Below are positions 1 to 6,149 of a stretch of 11,543 bases of DNA, piece after piece. This DNA is from CAYUJH01 sp964394585 (GTDB taxonomy: Bacteria; Bacteroidota; Bacteroidia; Cytophagales; Flammeovirgaceae): NCBI GenBank assembly GCA_964394585.1, contig CAYMYI010000122.1:1-11543 (forward strand). The letters run 5' to 3'. A model generated the notes under the pieces. The model searched no databases. It saw only the letters and a list, made by a program, of their open reading frames with translations, and had not been told where the DNA came from. The position numbers and the translations under genes are program-made. Every line of letters begins with the position of its first letter. The stretch's first letter is position 1.

Positions 1-273
1 CTTTGTTATTAAAATGGGGACTTGCTAAAGATGTTTTCAGGCACTTCGTATACAGCTTGGAACATTCCCAATCGCTCAGGTTTATAATTCGAATGACTGG
101 GTTTGAGCATCCTCTCCTTGGTTTGTGGCTCACAGACCTTGGGGGGGATTACAAACATGAAAACCAAATTCATCGTTAGGCAATATTTCCCCAAAAGAAT
201 TTGCGAATGAGTGTCAATTAATAATCAGTTCGAATTTGGGGAAGCCGACATACGAGTGGGAATATAATTCGAA
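1..273. other. Region without a confident gene; possible 61-residue ORF
   Basis: The only sizeable open frame is on the minus strand, 194 to 9, starting with TTG and encoding 61 residues. It has methionines at residues 8 and 13, a short hydrophobic start (NLVFMFVIPP) and a polar, basic remainder ending FSKSPF. I do not recognise it. It has no signal peptide and no obvious domain, and it includes a run of seven G on the plus strand (141-147). It lies downstream of the small membrane protein gene on the same strand, so it could be a last operon member, a gene remnant or a chance frame. Nothing else is visible in this stretch apart from the inverted repeat at 227-275. Confidence 0.3.
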
Positions 274-275
274 CT
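227..275. repeat. 10-bp perfect inverted repeat with 29-base spacer
   Basis: AGTTCGAATT at 227-236 is the exact reverse complement of AATTCGAACT at 266-275. The right arm overlaps the stop codon of the small membrane protein gene ending at 274. A third ATAATTCGAA occurs at 87-96. Lying at the 3' end of a minus-strand operon, the hairpin could stabilise or end the transcript. It has a long loop and no T-tract, so it is not a convincing intrinsic terminator. Confidence 0.35.
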
Positions 276-408
276 AACCGATAAACATATGCTTGCGATG
301 GTTATCATTATCTGAGTTTTTGGGAAATTCACGGCTTTTTTTAGAGCTCCCTCTATCAAAAATTGCCACTATCACCAGCACGAAAATAAGTATGCTTAAA
401 AATAACAT
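274..408 (-). CDS. Small single-pass membrane protein, 44 residues
   Basis: This short frame starts with ATG at 408-406 and stops with TAG at 276-274. Residues 1-17 are almost purely hydrophobic (MLFLSILIFVLVIVAIF), enough for one membrane-spanning helix. They are followed by DRGSSKKSRE and a hydrophilic, basic and Asn/His-rich tail that should lie in the cytoplasm. There is no lipobox and no obvious cleavage site, so it is more likely an anchored membrane peptide than a secreted one. It begins 32 bases after the stop of the upstream exported YbjN-like gene on the same strand, so it is probably in the same operon. The function is unknown. The clean boundary between hydrophobic helix and charged tail, and the operon position, argue that it is a real gene, but no homology is recognised. 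Confidence 0.5.
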   Translation of the reverse strand: MLFLSILIFVLVIVAIFDRGSSKKSREFPKNSDNDNHRKHMFIG

Positions 409-440
409 TGTAATTACTATTTAATGTTCATCATTGATTC

Positions 441-1319
441 TTACTCTTGCATACTACTTACAAAAGCAGATAATAATTCACCAAAACGTGTAATAAAACG
501 TTTCATTTTGTCGGTACTGATGCCTCCGGTAAAGCTCAACTCATCGGCTAAAGTTAGGTCGCCGTCGCGGTCAAAATAGGCTCTAGCCCAACGGTATTCT
601 CTGTTATAGGCGTTCACCTGTTCTAGGGTAGTTTCGCCGGCATTGAAATAGGAACGCGCAATGAGGTTGTCGTCGTCGATGGTAAGCAGCACGGTAAAAC
701 TTCCTACTTTCACAGAGTACGAATTGTATTTGCGTACTGTATATTCAAGCTCCATATCTTCAAAGGTTTTTTCTAGCAGCGTAGCCGTAGCAAATATAGG
801 AACCTTCATACTTTTGATTTGCAGACTTTTAGAGTCTACCAAATAAATGGTTCCCGGCGAGCAGGTTTTATCTTCGGAGTCCCAATTGCCGCGTAGGATC
901 TTTTTCCCATCTTCTTCGGAAAGGGTTAGTGTTGCCTGTTTTTTACACCAATAGTAATTGTTTTCGGTAGTATCGCGCTGCTCCTTTGCTACTTGTACCT
1001 CTTTGAATGTTAACTGGTTGCCTTCAACGCTGCCAGTAAATAACAATGCTCCGTAGTCGCCAGGGCTTCCCAAGTTTGTAGTGCCTTCTTCATCAAGGAC
1101 TTTGATGATTGTTACCCCTAACACAGCATTGGCTTTCGAAGTATCTTTAATGACTAATAGTTCAAATGCATATTTCCCGTTGGGTTCTTGGAACAGAGTT
1201 CCAGTCCACTCACCTTCAAATTGATCTACCGATTGTGCACTTTTGAAATCGGCTAACGATTGGGCCATACCACTTAAAACGGTAAAAAAGCAAATATTTA
1301 AAACATAAAAAGCTTTCAT
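441..1319 (-). CDS. Exported two-domain protein with C-terminal YbjN-like domain
   Basis: A 292-residue protein with an N-terminal signal peptide (residues 1 to about 20, cleavage near SGMAQ), so it should reach the periplasm or beyond. Residues about 33-165 form a beta-rich domain that starts FEGEWTGTL, resembles lipocalin-like or calycin-type folds in its alternating strands, and holds two cysteines (125 and 153) that could pair. Residues about 176-289 are a YbjN-like domain (alpha/beta fold related to type III secretion chaperones). Its best signature is YRWARAYFDRDGDLTLADEL followed by GGIS, then a C-terminal amphipathic helix. This half is clearly paralogous to the protein at 1363-1806. 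The ATG at 1319 is the natural start because the signal peptide follows directly. The gene lies 43 bases behind its paralogue and 32 before a small membrane protein gene. The function is unknown. E. coli YbjN is cytoplasmic and affects motility and stress responses, so that role should not be carried over to an exported protein. Confidence 0.85.
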   Translation of the reverse strand: MKAFYVLNICFFTVLSGMAQSLADFKSAQSVDQFEGEWTGTLFQEPNGKYAFELLVIKDTSKANAVLGVTIIKVLDEEGTTNLGSPGDYGALLFTGSVEGNQLTFKEVQVAKEQRDTTENNYYWCKKQATLTLSEEDGKKILRGNWDSEDKTCSPGTIYLVDSKSLQIKSMKVPIFATATLLEKTFEDMELEYTVRKYNSYSVKVGSFTVLLTIDDDNLIARSYFNAGETTLEQVNAYNREYRWARAYFDRDGDLTLADELSFTGGISTDKMKRFITRFGELLSAFVSSMQE

Positions 1320-1362
1320 AGAGGGTACTTTTAATAGGTGGATTATTACTACAAGGAATAGG

Positions 1363-1806
1363 TTACTTCATATGTTCAACGAGTGCATCGACGAGTTTGC
1401 CATAGGTATTGATGAATGCATAAATATTCCCAATGCCAATCCCTCCTTCAAAGTCTAACTCATCGGCAATGACCAGGTCTCCGTCATCGTCGAGATATAC
1501 CCGCGACCACCGATATTGCGCATTAAAATCATTGATTCGATTGAGAGAGGGCTGATCGCTATAGATAGTATATAAGGCTAAGTTACCATTATCGATACCA
1601 GCAAGTACCGTATGCCCATTAAGAGCCAGCTTGTAGATATTTTCTTTGCCTTCAACACGTTCGTATTCTATTTCAAGTTCACCGAATACGGCATTCAATA
1701 GCGAATCGGAAGCAAACATGACCACTTGTTTCTGTTGCATTTGTTCTTGCGCATATAAGGTGTTGTAAAAACAAACTAATAGGAATAGCAAAGGCAGATG
1801 TTTCAT
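1363..1806 (-). CDS. Exported single-domain YbjN-like protein
   Basis: A 147-residue protein with a signal peptide at residues 1-20 (hydrophobic core LPLLFLLVCF, cleavage after LYAQ). The mature part is essentially one YbjN-like domain, residues about 30-146. It shares with the C-terminal half of its downstream neighbour the pattern LL..F..LEIEY, the repeated strands around NGHTVLAGIDNGNLA, and the core YRWSRVYLDDDGDLVIADEL plus GGI. The acidic DDDGD turn could be structural or bind a metal ion, but nothing proves this. As the first gene of the set 1806-274 it is probably transcribed from the gap 1807-1926. A tandem duplication followed by fusion to another domain in the neighbour is the simplest history. 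No enzymatic residues are evident. A binding or adaptor role in the envelope is only a guess. Confidence 0.85.
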   Translation of the reverse strand: MKHLPLLFLLVCFYNTLYAQEQMQQKQVVMFASDSLLNAVFGELEIEYERVEGKENIYKLALNGHTVLAGIDNGNLALYTIYSDQPSLNRINDFNAQYRWSRVYLDDDGDLVIADELDFEGGIGIGNIYAFINTYGKLVDALVEHMK

Positions 1807-1926
1807 TGGTACGAAGGGTTATTAAGGATTAAAGTATCCGTAATTTACATATAGTTGGGTAATTTTAAAAATTAGTCATAGGCACGTTCGCGCACTTTTA
1901 GCAATCTCGAATATTGTGTAGCATCT
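1807..1926. promoter_or_regulatory. Divergent intergenic region with AT-rich palindrome
   Basis: This gap separates the minus-strand YbjN operon from the plus-strand small gene, so it should hold promoters for one or both. It contains a perfect 15-base palindrome, TAATTTTAAAAATTA at 1860-1874. On the plus strand TATAGTTG (1850-1857) is one mismatch from the Bacteroidota TAnnTTTG box, but no matching -33 element was found. No convincing box was seen on the minus strand. The regulatory role is inferred from position only. Confidence 0.3.
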
Positions 1927-2163
1927 GTGTTAGAAGAGCGTTCAATCAGGGTTTCTCTTTTCTCCCTAAAAATTCACGTTGAGTTCCAGATTCAAAGTAA
2001 AGCGAGTTTCCCAAAAGTTGTTTTACAGATAGAGAAAGAAGAAGCCCAAATGGCACTAAGACGTTTGGTAAAAAAAATGCATGAAAGAGGCTTCAGCCCA
2101 GCAGAAATTGCCGAAGATGTGGGTAAAACCGAAGCGGAAATTTTGGAAATGCTACGTGAATAG
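1927..2163 (+). CDS. Small protein with Rpn/PD-(D/E)XK-nuclease-like C-terminal tail
   Basis: The frame begins with GTG at 1927, giving 78 residues, and is open upstream to 1882. An internal ATG at 2050, preceded by a purine-rich GAGAAAGAAGAA, would give a 37-residue protein and is an equally credible start. The C-terminal section, from EKEEAQMALRRLVKKMHERG to FSPAEIAEDVGKTEAEILEM, is a charged helix followed by a helix-turn-helix-like pair. In sequence style it resembles the tail found at the end of Rpn / PD-(D/E)XK nuclease family transposase-like proteins (basic helix, 'G.S..EIA...G.S..EI'). The nuclease domain itself is absent, and there is no room for it before the opposite-strand operon. 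It may therefore be a decayed remnant, a detached tail or an independent small DNA-binding protein. It is the only plus-strand gene in the window and converges on the short frame ending at 2164. Confidence 0.45.
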   Translation: MLEERSIRVSLFSLKIHVEFQIQSKASFPKVVLQIEKEEAQMALRRLVKKMHERGFSPAEIAEDVGKTEAEILEMLRE

Positions 2164-2259
2164 CTAGTTTACAGGTGTCGCCGAGCTAGAAACCTTCCCT
2201 ACGATTCCAAAAAAGATTAAGGCAACAAGGCACAGCACACAAGGAAATCGCTTACGCAT
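2164..2259 (-). CDS. Possible 31-residue hydrophobic peptide
   Basis: ATG at 2259-2257 to TAG at 2166-2164. The peptide starts MRKRFPCVLCLVALIFFGIV and ends GKVSSSATPVN. The layout is a basic N-terminus, a hydrophobic stretch of about 15 residues, and a small polar tail. This resembles a signal peptide or a minimal membrane peptide. It directly abuts the 3' end of the convergent plus-strand gene (which ends at 2163). I see no promoter or family match. It could equally be the surviving start of a lost exported protein or a chance frame. The 146 bases upstream of it (2260-2405) hold nothing else that I can recognise. Confidence 0.28.
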   Translation of the reverse strand: MRKRFPCVLCLVALIFFGIVGKVSSSATPVN

Positions 2260-2405
2260 TTTTCTGGATGACGTAATTAGGGGACTAAGATGTATTTATA
2301 ATTCTGTAGTTATAGAAAGGAGTGAGACGGTATTGCTCAAACTTGGAAAGGACACTACCAAATAAGATGTATTGTTGAACAACTGCACGATTTAATGTTT
2401 TTTTG

Positions 2406-2443
2406 AAAAAAAACCCTTGCAAGGGACTAGCTTACAAGGGTTT
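2406..2443 (-). terminator. Intrinsic terminator of tRNA-Glu
   Basis: On the minus strand, AAACCCTTG (2443-2435) pairs perfectly with CAAGGGTTT (2419-2411), with a 15-base loop, and the second arm runs into eight T (2413-2406). It begins two bases after the tRNA 3' end, a position and form expected for ending a monocistronic tRNA transcript. A CCCTTG/CAAGGG palindrome at 2414-2425 offers an alternative, shorter fold. Confidence 0.85.
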
Positions 2444-2444
2444 G

Positions 2445-2516
2445 TACTCCGTACGGGAATCGAACCCGTGCTACCAGAATGAAAATCTGGCGTCCTAACC
2501 CCTAGACGAACGGAGC
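2445..2516 (-). tRNA. tRNA-Glu (anticodon TTC)
   Basis: The 72 bases fold into a complete cloverleaf. The acceptor stem is GCTCCGT/ACGGAGT with a G1-T72 wobble. The D stem is GTCT/GGAC around AGGGGTTA. The anticodon stem is CCAGA/TCTGG with loop TTTTCAT, and the anticodon TTC corresponds to plus-strand GAA at 2481-2483. The T stem is ACGGG/CCCGT with loop TTCGATT, and the discriminator base is A. CCA is not encoded, so it must be added after transcription. The tRNA reads glutamate GAA/GAG codons and sits in its own small transcription unit downstream of the RND permease gene. Confidence 0.97.
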
Positions 2517-2534
2517 TTTTTATTTTTTGCGGTG

Positions 2535-2542
2535 CAAATGTA
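2535..2542 (-). promoter_or_regulatory. Promoter -7 box for tRNA-Glu
   Basis: On the minus strand the sequence reads TACATTTG, an exact match to the Bacteroidota primary sigma factor -7 consensus TAnnTTTG. It lies 18 bases upstream of the mature tRNA 5' end, so the start site would leave a leader of about ten bases. No clean TTG is visible at about -33, where the sequence is T-rich (TTTTCTTT) and runs into the preceding terminator. The assignment rests on the box and its position. Confidence 0.75.
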
Positions 2543-2562
2543 CTAAAATTTTTCTGATAAAG

Positions 2563-2598
2563 AAAAGATTGGCTGATATTTTCATCAGCCAATCTTTT
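2563..2598 (-). terminator. Terminator of the efflux operon
   Basis: A perfect 15-base-pair inverted repeat, AAAAGATTGGCTGAT (2563-2577) and ATCAGCCAATCTTTT (2584-2598), with a six-base loop. It starts ten bases after the stop of the RND permease gene. On the minus strand the hairpin is followed by TTTTCTTT, so it should end the operon transcript and insulate the tRNA-Glu promoter just beyond. The A-rich opposite arm means it could also act on plus-strand transcripts. Confidence 0.88.
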
Positions 2599-2608
2599 AA
2601 ATGCTCAA

Positions 2609-5600
2609 CTATGAGTTTACCAGTACTTCTGCGGGTTGTGAGGGTTCATCGGTAGTATTTCCTTGTGAAGCTTCTTCATCTTTTTGCTTGTGGAATAAGG
2701 CATATTTAATGCGATACACAATTGTGAATAATACTGGTACAATAATTAGCGTAAGGAAAGTTGCCACCAGCAATCCGAAAATTACTGTCCATGCCAAAGG
2801 ACCCCAGAAAATCACGTTATCACCACCAAAATAGATTTGTGCATCAAAAACTGTGAAAAGCGAGAAGAAGTCGATGTTCAAACCGATAGCGAGCGGAATT
2901 AGCCCAAGCACAGTTGTTATTGCCGTGAGGATTACCGGTCGTAGACGTGCTTTTCCTGCCTTAATGACTAACTCTCGGACTGTATCTTTTGGTAGATATT
3001 GCTCAGGGCTCATCCCAAGTTCTACTTTCTTGCGGTCGATGAGCAGCTGCATATAATCGAGAAGTACCACTCCATTGTTCACTACAATCCCCGCTAAAGC
3101 AATGATGCCCATCATAGTCATCATAATTACAAAAGGCCACCCGGTAACCATTAACCCACCAAATACACCAATAAAACTGAGGAAGATAGCTAGCATAATA
3201 ATAGCCGGACGCGAGATACCTCCAAACTGAAATACTAGTAGCAGCATGATTAGCCCTAACCCACCAAAGAAGGCGCTTACCAGAAAGTTCATTTGCTTGT
3301 TTTGCTCTTCGATTTGCCCGGTATAATCAATTTTAATGCTCGAAGGCAAATCAGGGAAGTCTTGCATTTCTTCCCGAATTTGCGAAACTACGGCACCGGC
3401 ATCGGTAAAGCCTGGCTGCAACCCAGAATACACTGTTACTACTCGCTTAGTATCGCGGTGCTTAATTGCACTAAATCCGGATGTGTTCTTCTTGGAGGCT
3501 ACGGCAGAAACAGGGATTTCTTTAATTCTGCCGGTAGATTGATCACGGAAAATGATATTCTGATTAAACAATGCGCTGGTATTGTAGCGGATGTCAGTAG
3601 CGAAACGCACATTGATATCGTAATCTTCTCCGTTCTTTTTATACACTCCGGCTTTTTCCCCAAAAATAGAGCGGCGTAGTTGGCTACCTACTTGCCCTAC
3701 GGCTACGCCTAGCTCCCCAGCTTTTTCTCGGTCTACCACTACTTGCATAGCGGGCTTTCCTTTGTTTACATCGATTTTTAGCTCGGCAATCCCCGGAATA
3801 TTTTTTGAGTTGATGAAATTACGCATACGCTCAGCAGTTACAATCAGCTCGTCGTAATCGTCGCCTTCTAACTCTATATTAATAGGATACCCTACCGGAG
3901 GACCTACATTATCTTTTTCAACCGATATTGCCACTCCAGGGTAAACACCTTTAAGCCCATTTTGGATTTTCTCGCGTAGTTTTTCAGAATCGAGCCCTCG
4001 ACGATATTTAAACTCACGCATAGAAGCCGTGATTTTGGCGCGGTGGGGCATTTCCGCAGACGAACCTCCATCGGTTTGAGGGTTGCCGGCACCTTCGCCC
4101 ACTTGCGATACCGAAGACTCAACCATAAAGTTGTAACTACCATCCATGTAGGCATCACTATTAATAATATTGTATACTCGATCTTCGATTTCCTTGGTGA
4201 TGGCGTTGGTTTTTTCAATAGCGGTACCTTGAGGATATTCGATATACACAATAATTTGGTTTGGCGTGTTATCGGGGAAAAACTCTACCTTCGTTCTACC
4301 AGAACCTAGCGACATGCCAAAGAGCATAAATACCCCGATGAGCATGATCACGGTAATCCCGAAAAAGCCGTATACGTTATATCCTCGTACAGCGAACGAG
4401 AGGTTACGCTCATATAAGTTTTCAAAACGCACTAAGATATTTTCTTGGAAGTAGCTTGCCATCCGTTTGATGGCGTATTTATACACCCAAAAACTTGCCG
4501 CTAGGGCAATCATTACAGTACCCAACCCGCGAACCTCGTTGCCAAAAATGAGGATAAATGTGCCAATAGGAACTAAGAGTATGGTTAAGCGAATGAGTTG
4601 CTTTAAACGCAATTCTTTACCTCCAACTTCCATAAAGTTTGATACAAGCATGGAGTTCATAAAAATAGCCACAAATAACGATGAGCCAAGCACTACTGAA
4701 AGAGTAATGGGGAAGTAAATCATGAATTGCCCCATTACGCCGGGCCACATCCCTAGCGGAACAAATGCTGCTACGGTTGTGGCTGTGGAAATAATAATAG
4801 GAATTGCTATTTCTCCAATGCCTTTTTTGGCAGCTTCTTTCCGTGAGTAGCCTTCTTCTTCCATCAGGCGGTATACGTTTTCGACTACCACAATGCCGTT
4901 ATCCACCAACATACCCAAGCCCATAATTAGCCCAAACAAAATCATGGTGTTCATGGTGTAGCCCAATGCTGAGAGAATCATGAACGACATGAACATAGAC
5001 ATCGGAATGGCAAACCCAACGAATAATGCGTTTCGGAACCCTAAGAAGAACATGAGTACTGTAATCACCAGGATAATCCCGAAAATGATGTTGTTGACTA
5101 GGTCACTCACTTGGTTGAGTGTTTTCGTGGACGAATCGTTCGCAATAGTGATGCTTAGGTCCGATGGGAAGTAATCCGTTTTTGCGCTTTCAATAATTTC
5201 ACGGATTTGTTCGGCAGCAATCACCATGTTTTTCCCGGTGCGTTTTTTCACATCGAGCATCACTACGCTGTGCCCAAACTCTCGTGCATAGGTGGTTTTA
5301 TCTTCTTCTTGGAAACGGACAGTGGCAACATCTTTTAAGTAGACGGGAGCATTATTTTCCGATTTTACCACAAAGTTTTCGAGTTGGCTAGGGTCTTCTA
5401 TTTCCCCCAAAACGCGGATAGTACGGCGCTGCCCGCTTGCTTTTAAGTTTCCTGCCGACATGGTCATGTTCCCATTGCCAATTGTCTGAATGATGTCGCT
5501 AAAGCTTACTTTTGAAGCCATCATTTTGTAGATATCTACGGCAACTTCAACTTCTTTATCTTGCGCACCGCGGATGCTTACCTCTTTAATTTGAGGTAAA

Positions 5601-6145
5601 TCTTCGATTTCATCTTGAAGGTACTCGCCAAATTCCTTGAGTTTTTCTACCGTATAGTTGCCCGAAATGTTTATGTTCATAATCGGGAATTCTTCTGAAA
5701 TGTTGAGGTCGAACACGTTCGGTTCTACCTTAGCGCCATTAAAGAGTGGCCAATCTTCTCCGGCTTTTTCGGCATCCACCTTATCTTTTACTTTCTGTTT
5801 GGCAGCATCTACAGCAATTTCTTCGTCGAACTCTACCGTAATGATGGAGTAATCTTCTTGAGAAGTAGAGAGAATTTCCACTACGTTACTCACATTTTTG
5901 AGTTCTTCTTCGAGGGGGTCGGTAATAAGCCGTTCAATATCTTCTGCGGTATTCCCCGGGAAGGGCGTACTGATGTAGATTTTGGTTTCTTTGACCTCGG
6001 GAAAGTCTTCGCGTGGCATGGCAAAATACGAGGACAGTCCTATGAAAAAGAAGATGCCTATCATCACATAGATGACCGAAGAGTTTTCAATTGCCCAAGA
6101 GGCTAGCCAAAATTCTTTATTTACTTTTTTCTGCTGCTGGTCCAT
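2609..6145 (-). CDS. RND-family efflux permease (AcrB/HAE type)
   Basis: The 1178-residue inner membrane pump is longer than the roughly 1050 of AcrB. It would use the proton gradient to drive substrates into the TolC-like channel. TM1 is near residues 21-42, and the first porter region spans about 43-340. TM2-TM6 lie within 346-500 and TM7 at 590-612. The second porter region spans about 613-945, and TM8-TM12 lie within 952-1145, so the family duplication is intact. TM4 carries GMLVDNGIVVVENV (residues 411-424), so the AcrB Asp-Asp pair is D415-N416. TM10 carries GIVVNNGVVLLDY, with N1023-N1024 where AcrB has the lysine of its relay. Linked changes of this kind occur in other RND branches. 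Unusually, the TM6-TM7 linker holds two more hydrophobic stretches (about 517-535 and 540-559). The C-terminal tail is charged and Gln/Pro-rich. ATG at 6145 follows the fusion protein stop by four bases. The substrate cannot be read from the sequence; drugs, fatty acids or lipids are more likely than metals, since no methionine-based metal relay was noticed. Confidence 0.95.
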   Translation of the reverse strand: MDQQQKKVNKEFWLASWAIENSSVIYVMIGIFFFIGLSSYFAMPREDFPEVKETKIYISTPFPGNTAEDIERLITDPLEEELKNVSNVVEILSTSQEDYSIITVEFDEEIAVDAAKQKVKDKVDAEKAGEDWPLFNGAKVEPNVFDLNISEEFPIMNINISGNYTVEKLKEFGEYLQDEIEDLPQIKEVSIRGAQDKEVEVAVDIYKMMASKVSFSDIIQTIGNGNMTMSAGNLKASGQRRTIRVLGEIEDPSQLENFVVKSENNAPVYLKDVATVRFQEEDKTTYAREFGHSVVMLDVKKRTGKNMVIAAEQIREIIESAKTDYFPSDLSITIANDSSTKTLNQVSDLVNNIIFGIILVITVLMFFLGFRNALFVGFAIPMSMFMSFMILSALGYTMNTMILFGLIMGLGMLVDNGIVVVENVYRLMEEEGYSRKEAAKKGIGEIAIPIIISTATTVAAFVPLGMWPGVMGQFMIYFPITLSVVLGSSLFVAIFMNSMLVSNFMEVGGKELRLKQLIRLTILLVPIGTFILIFGNEVRGLGTVMIALAASFWVYKYAIKRMASYFQENILVRFENLYERNLSFAVRGYNVYGFFGITVIMLIGVFMLFGMSLGSGRTKVEFFPDNTPNQIIVYIEYPQGTAIEKTNAITKEIEDRVYNIINSDAYMDGSYNFMVESSVSQVGEGAGNPQTDGGSSAEMPHRAKITASMREFKYRRGLDSEKLREKIQNGLKGVYPGVAISVEKDNVGPPVGYPINIELEGDDYDELIVTAERMRNFINSKNIPGIAELKIDVNKGKPAMQVVVDREKAGELGVAVGQVGSQLRRSIFGEKAGVYKKNGEDYDINVRFATDIRYNTSALFNQNIIFRDQSTGRIKEIPVSAVASKKNTSGFSAIKHRDTKRVVTVYSGLQPGFTDAGAVVSQIREEMQDFPDLPSSIKIDYTGQIEEQNKQMNFLVSAFFGGLGLIMLLLVFQFGGISRPAIIMLAIFLSFIGVFGGLMVTGWPFVIMMTMMGIIALAGIVVNNGVVLLDYMQLLIDRKKVELGMSPEQYLPKDTVRELVIKAGKARLRPVILTAITTVLGLIPLAIGLNIDFFSLFTVFDAQIYFGGDNVIFWGPLAWTVIFGLLVATFLTLIIVPVLFTIVYRIKYALFHKQKDEEASQGNTTDEPSQPAEVLVNS

Positions 6146-6149
6146 AGTG

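Noticed and set aside
1850..1857. TATAGTTG as a plus-strand promoter -7 box
   Set aside because: It has one mismatch to TAnnTTTG and no matching -33 element, so it is too weak to call on its own.
2392..2592. 66-residue minus-strand open frame
   Set aside because: It runs through the tRNA-Glu gene, its promoter and its terminator. The RNA features explain the sequence.
3293..3679. 128-residue plus-strand open frame
   Set aside because: It is antisense to the RND permease, whose protein family match is continuous across this stretch.
3904..4251. 115-residue minus-strand frame inside the permease gene
   Set aside because: It is an alternative frame of the permease coding sequence. The permease frame is intact and family-like here.
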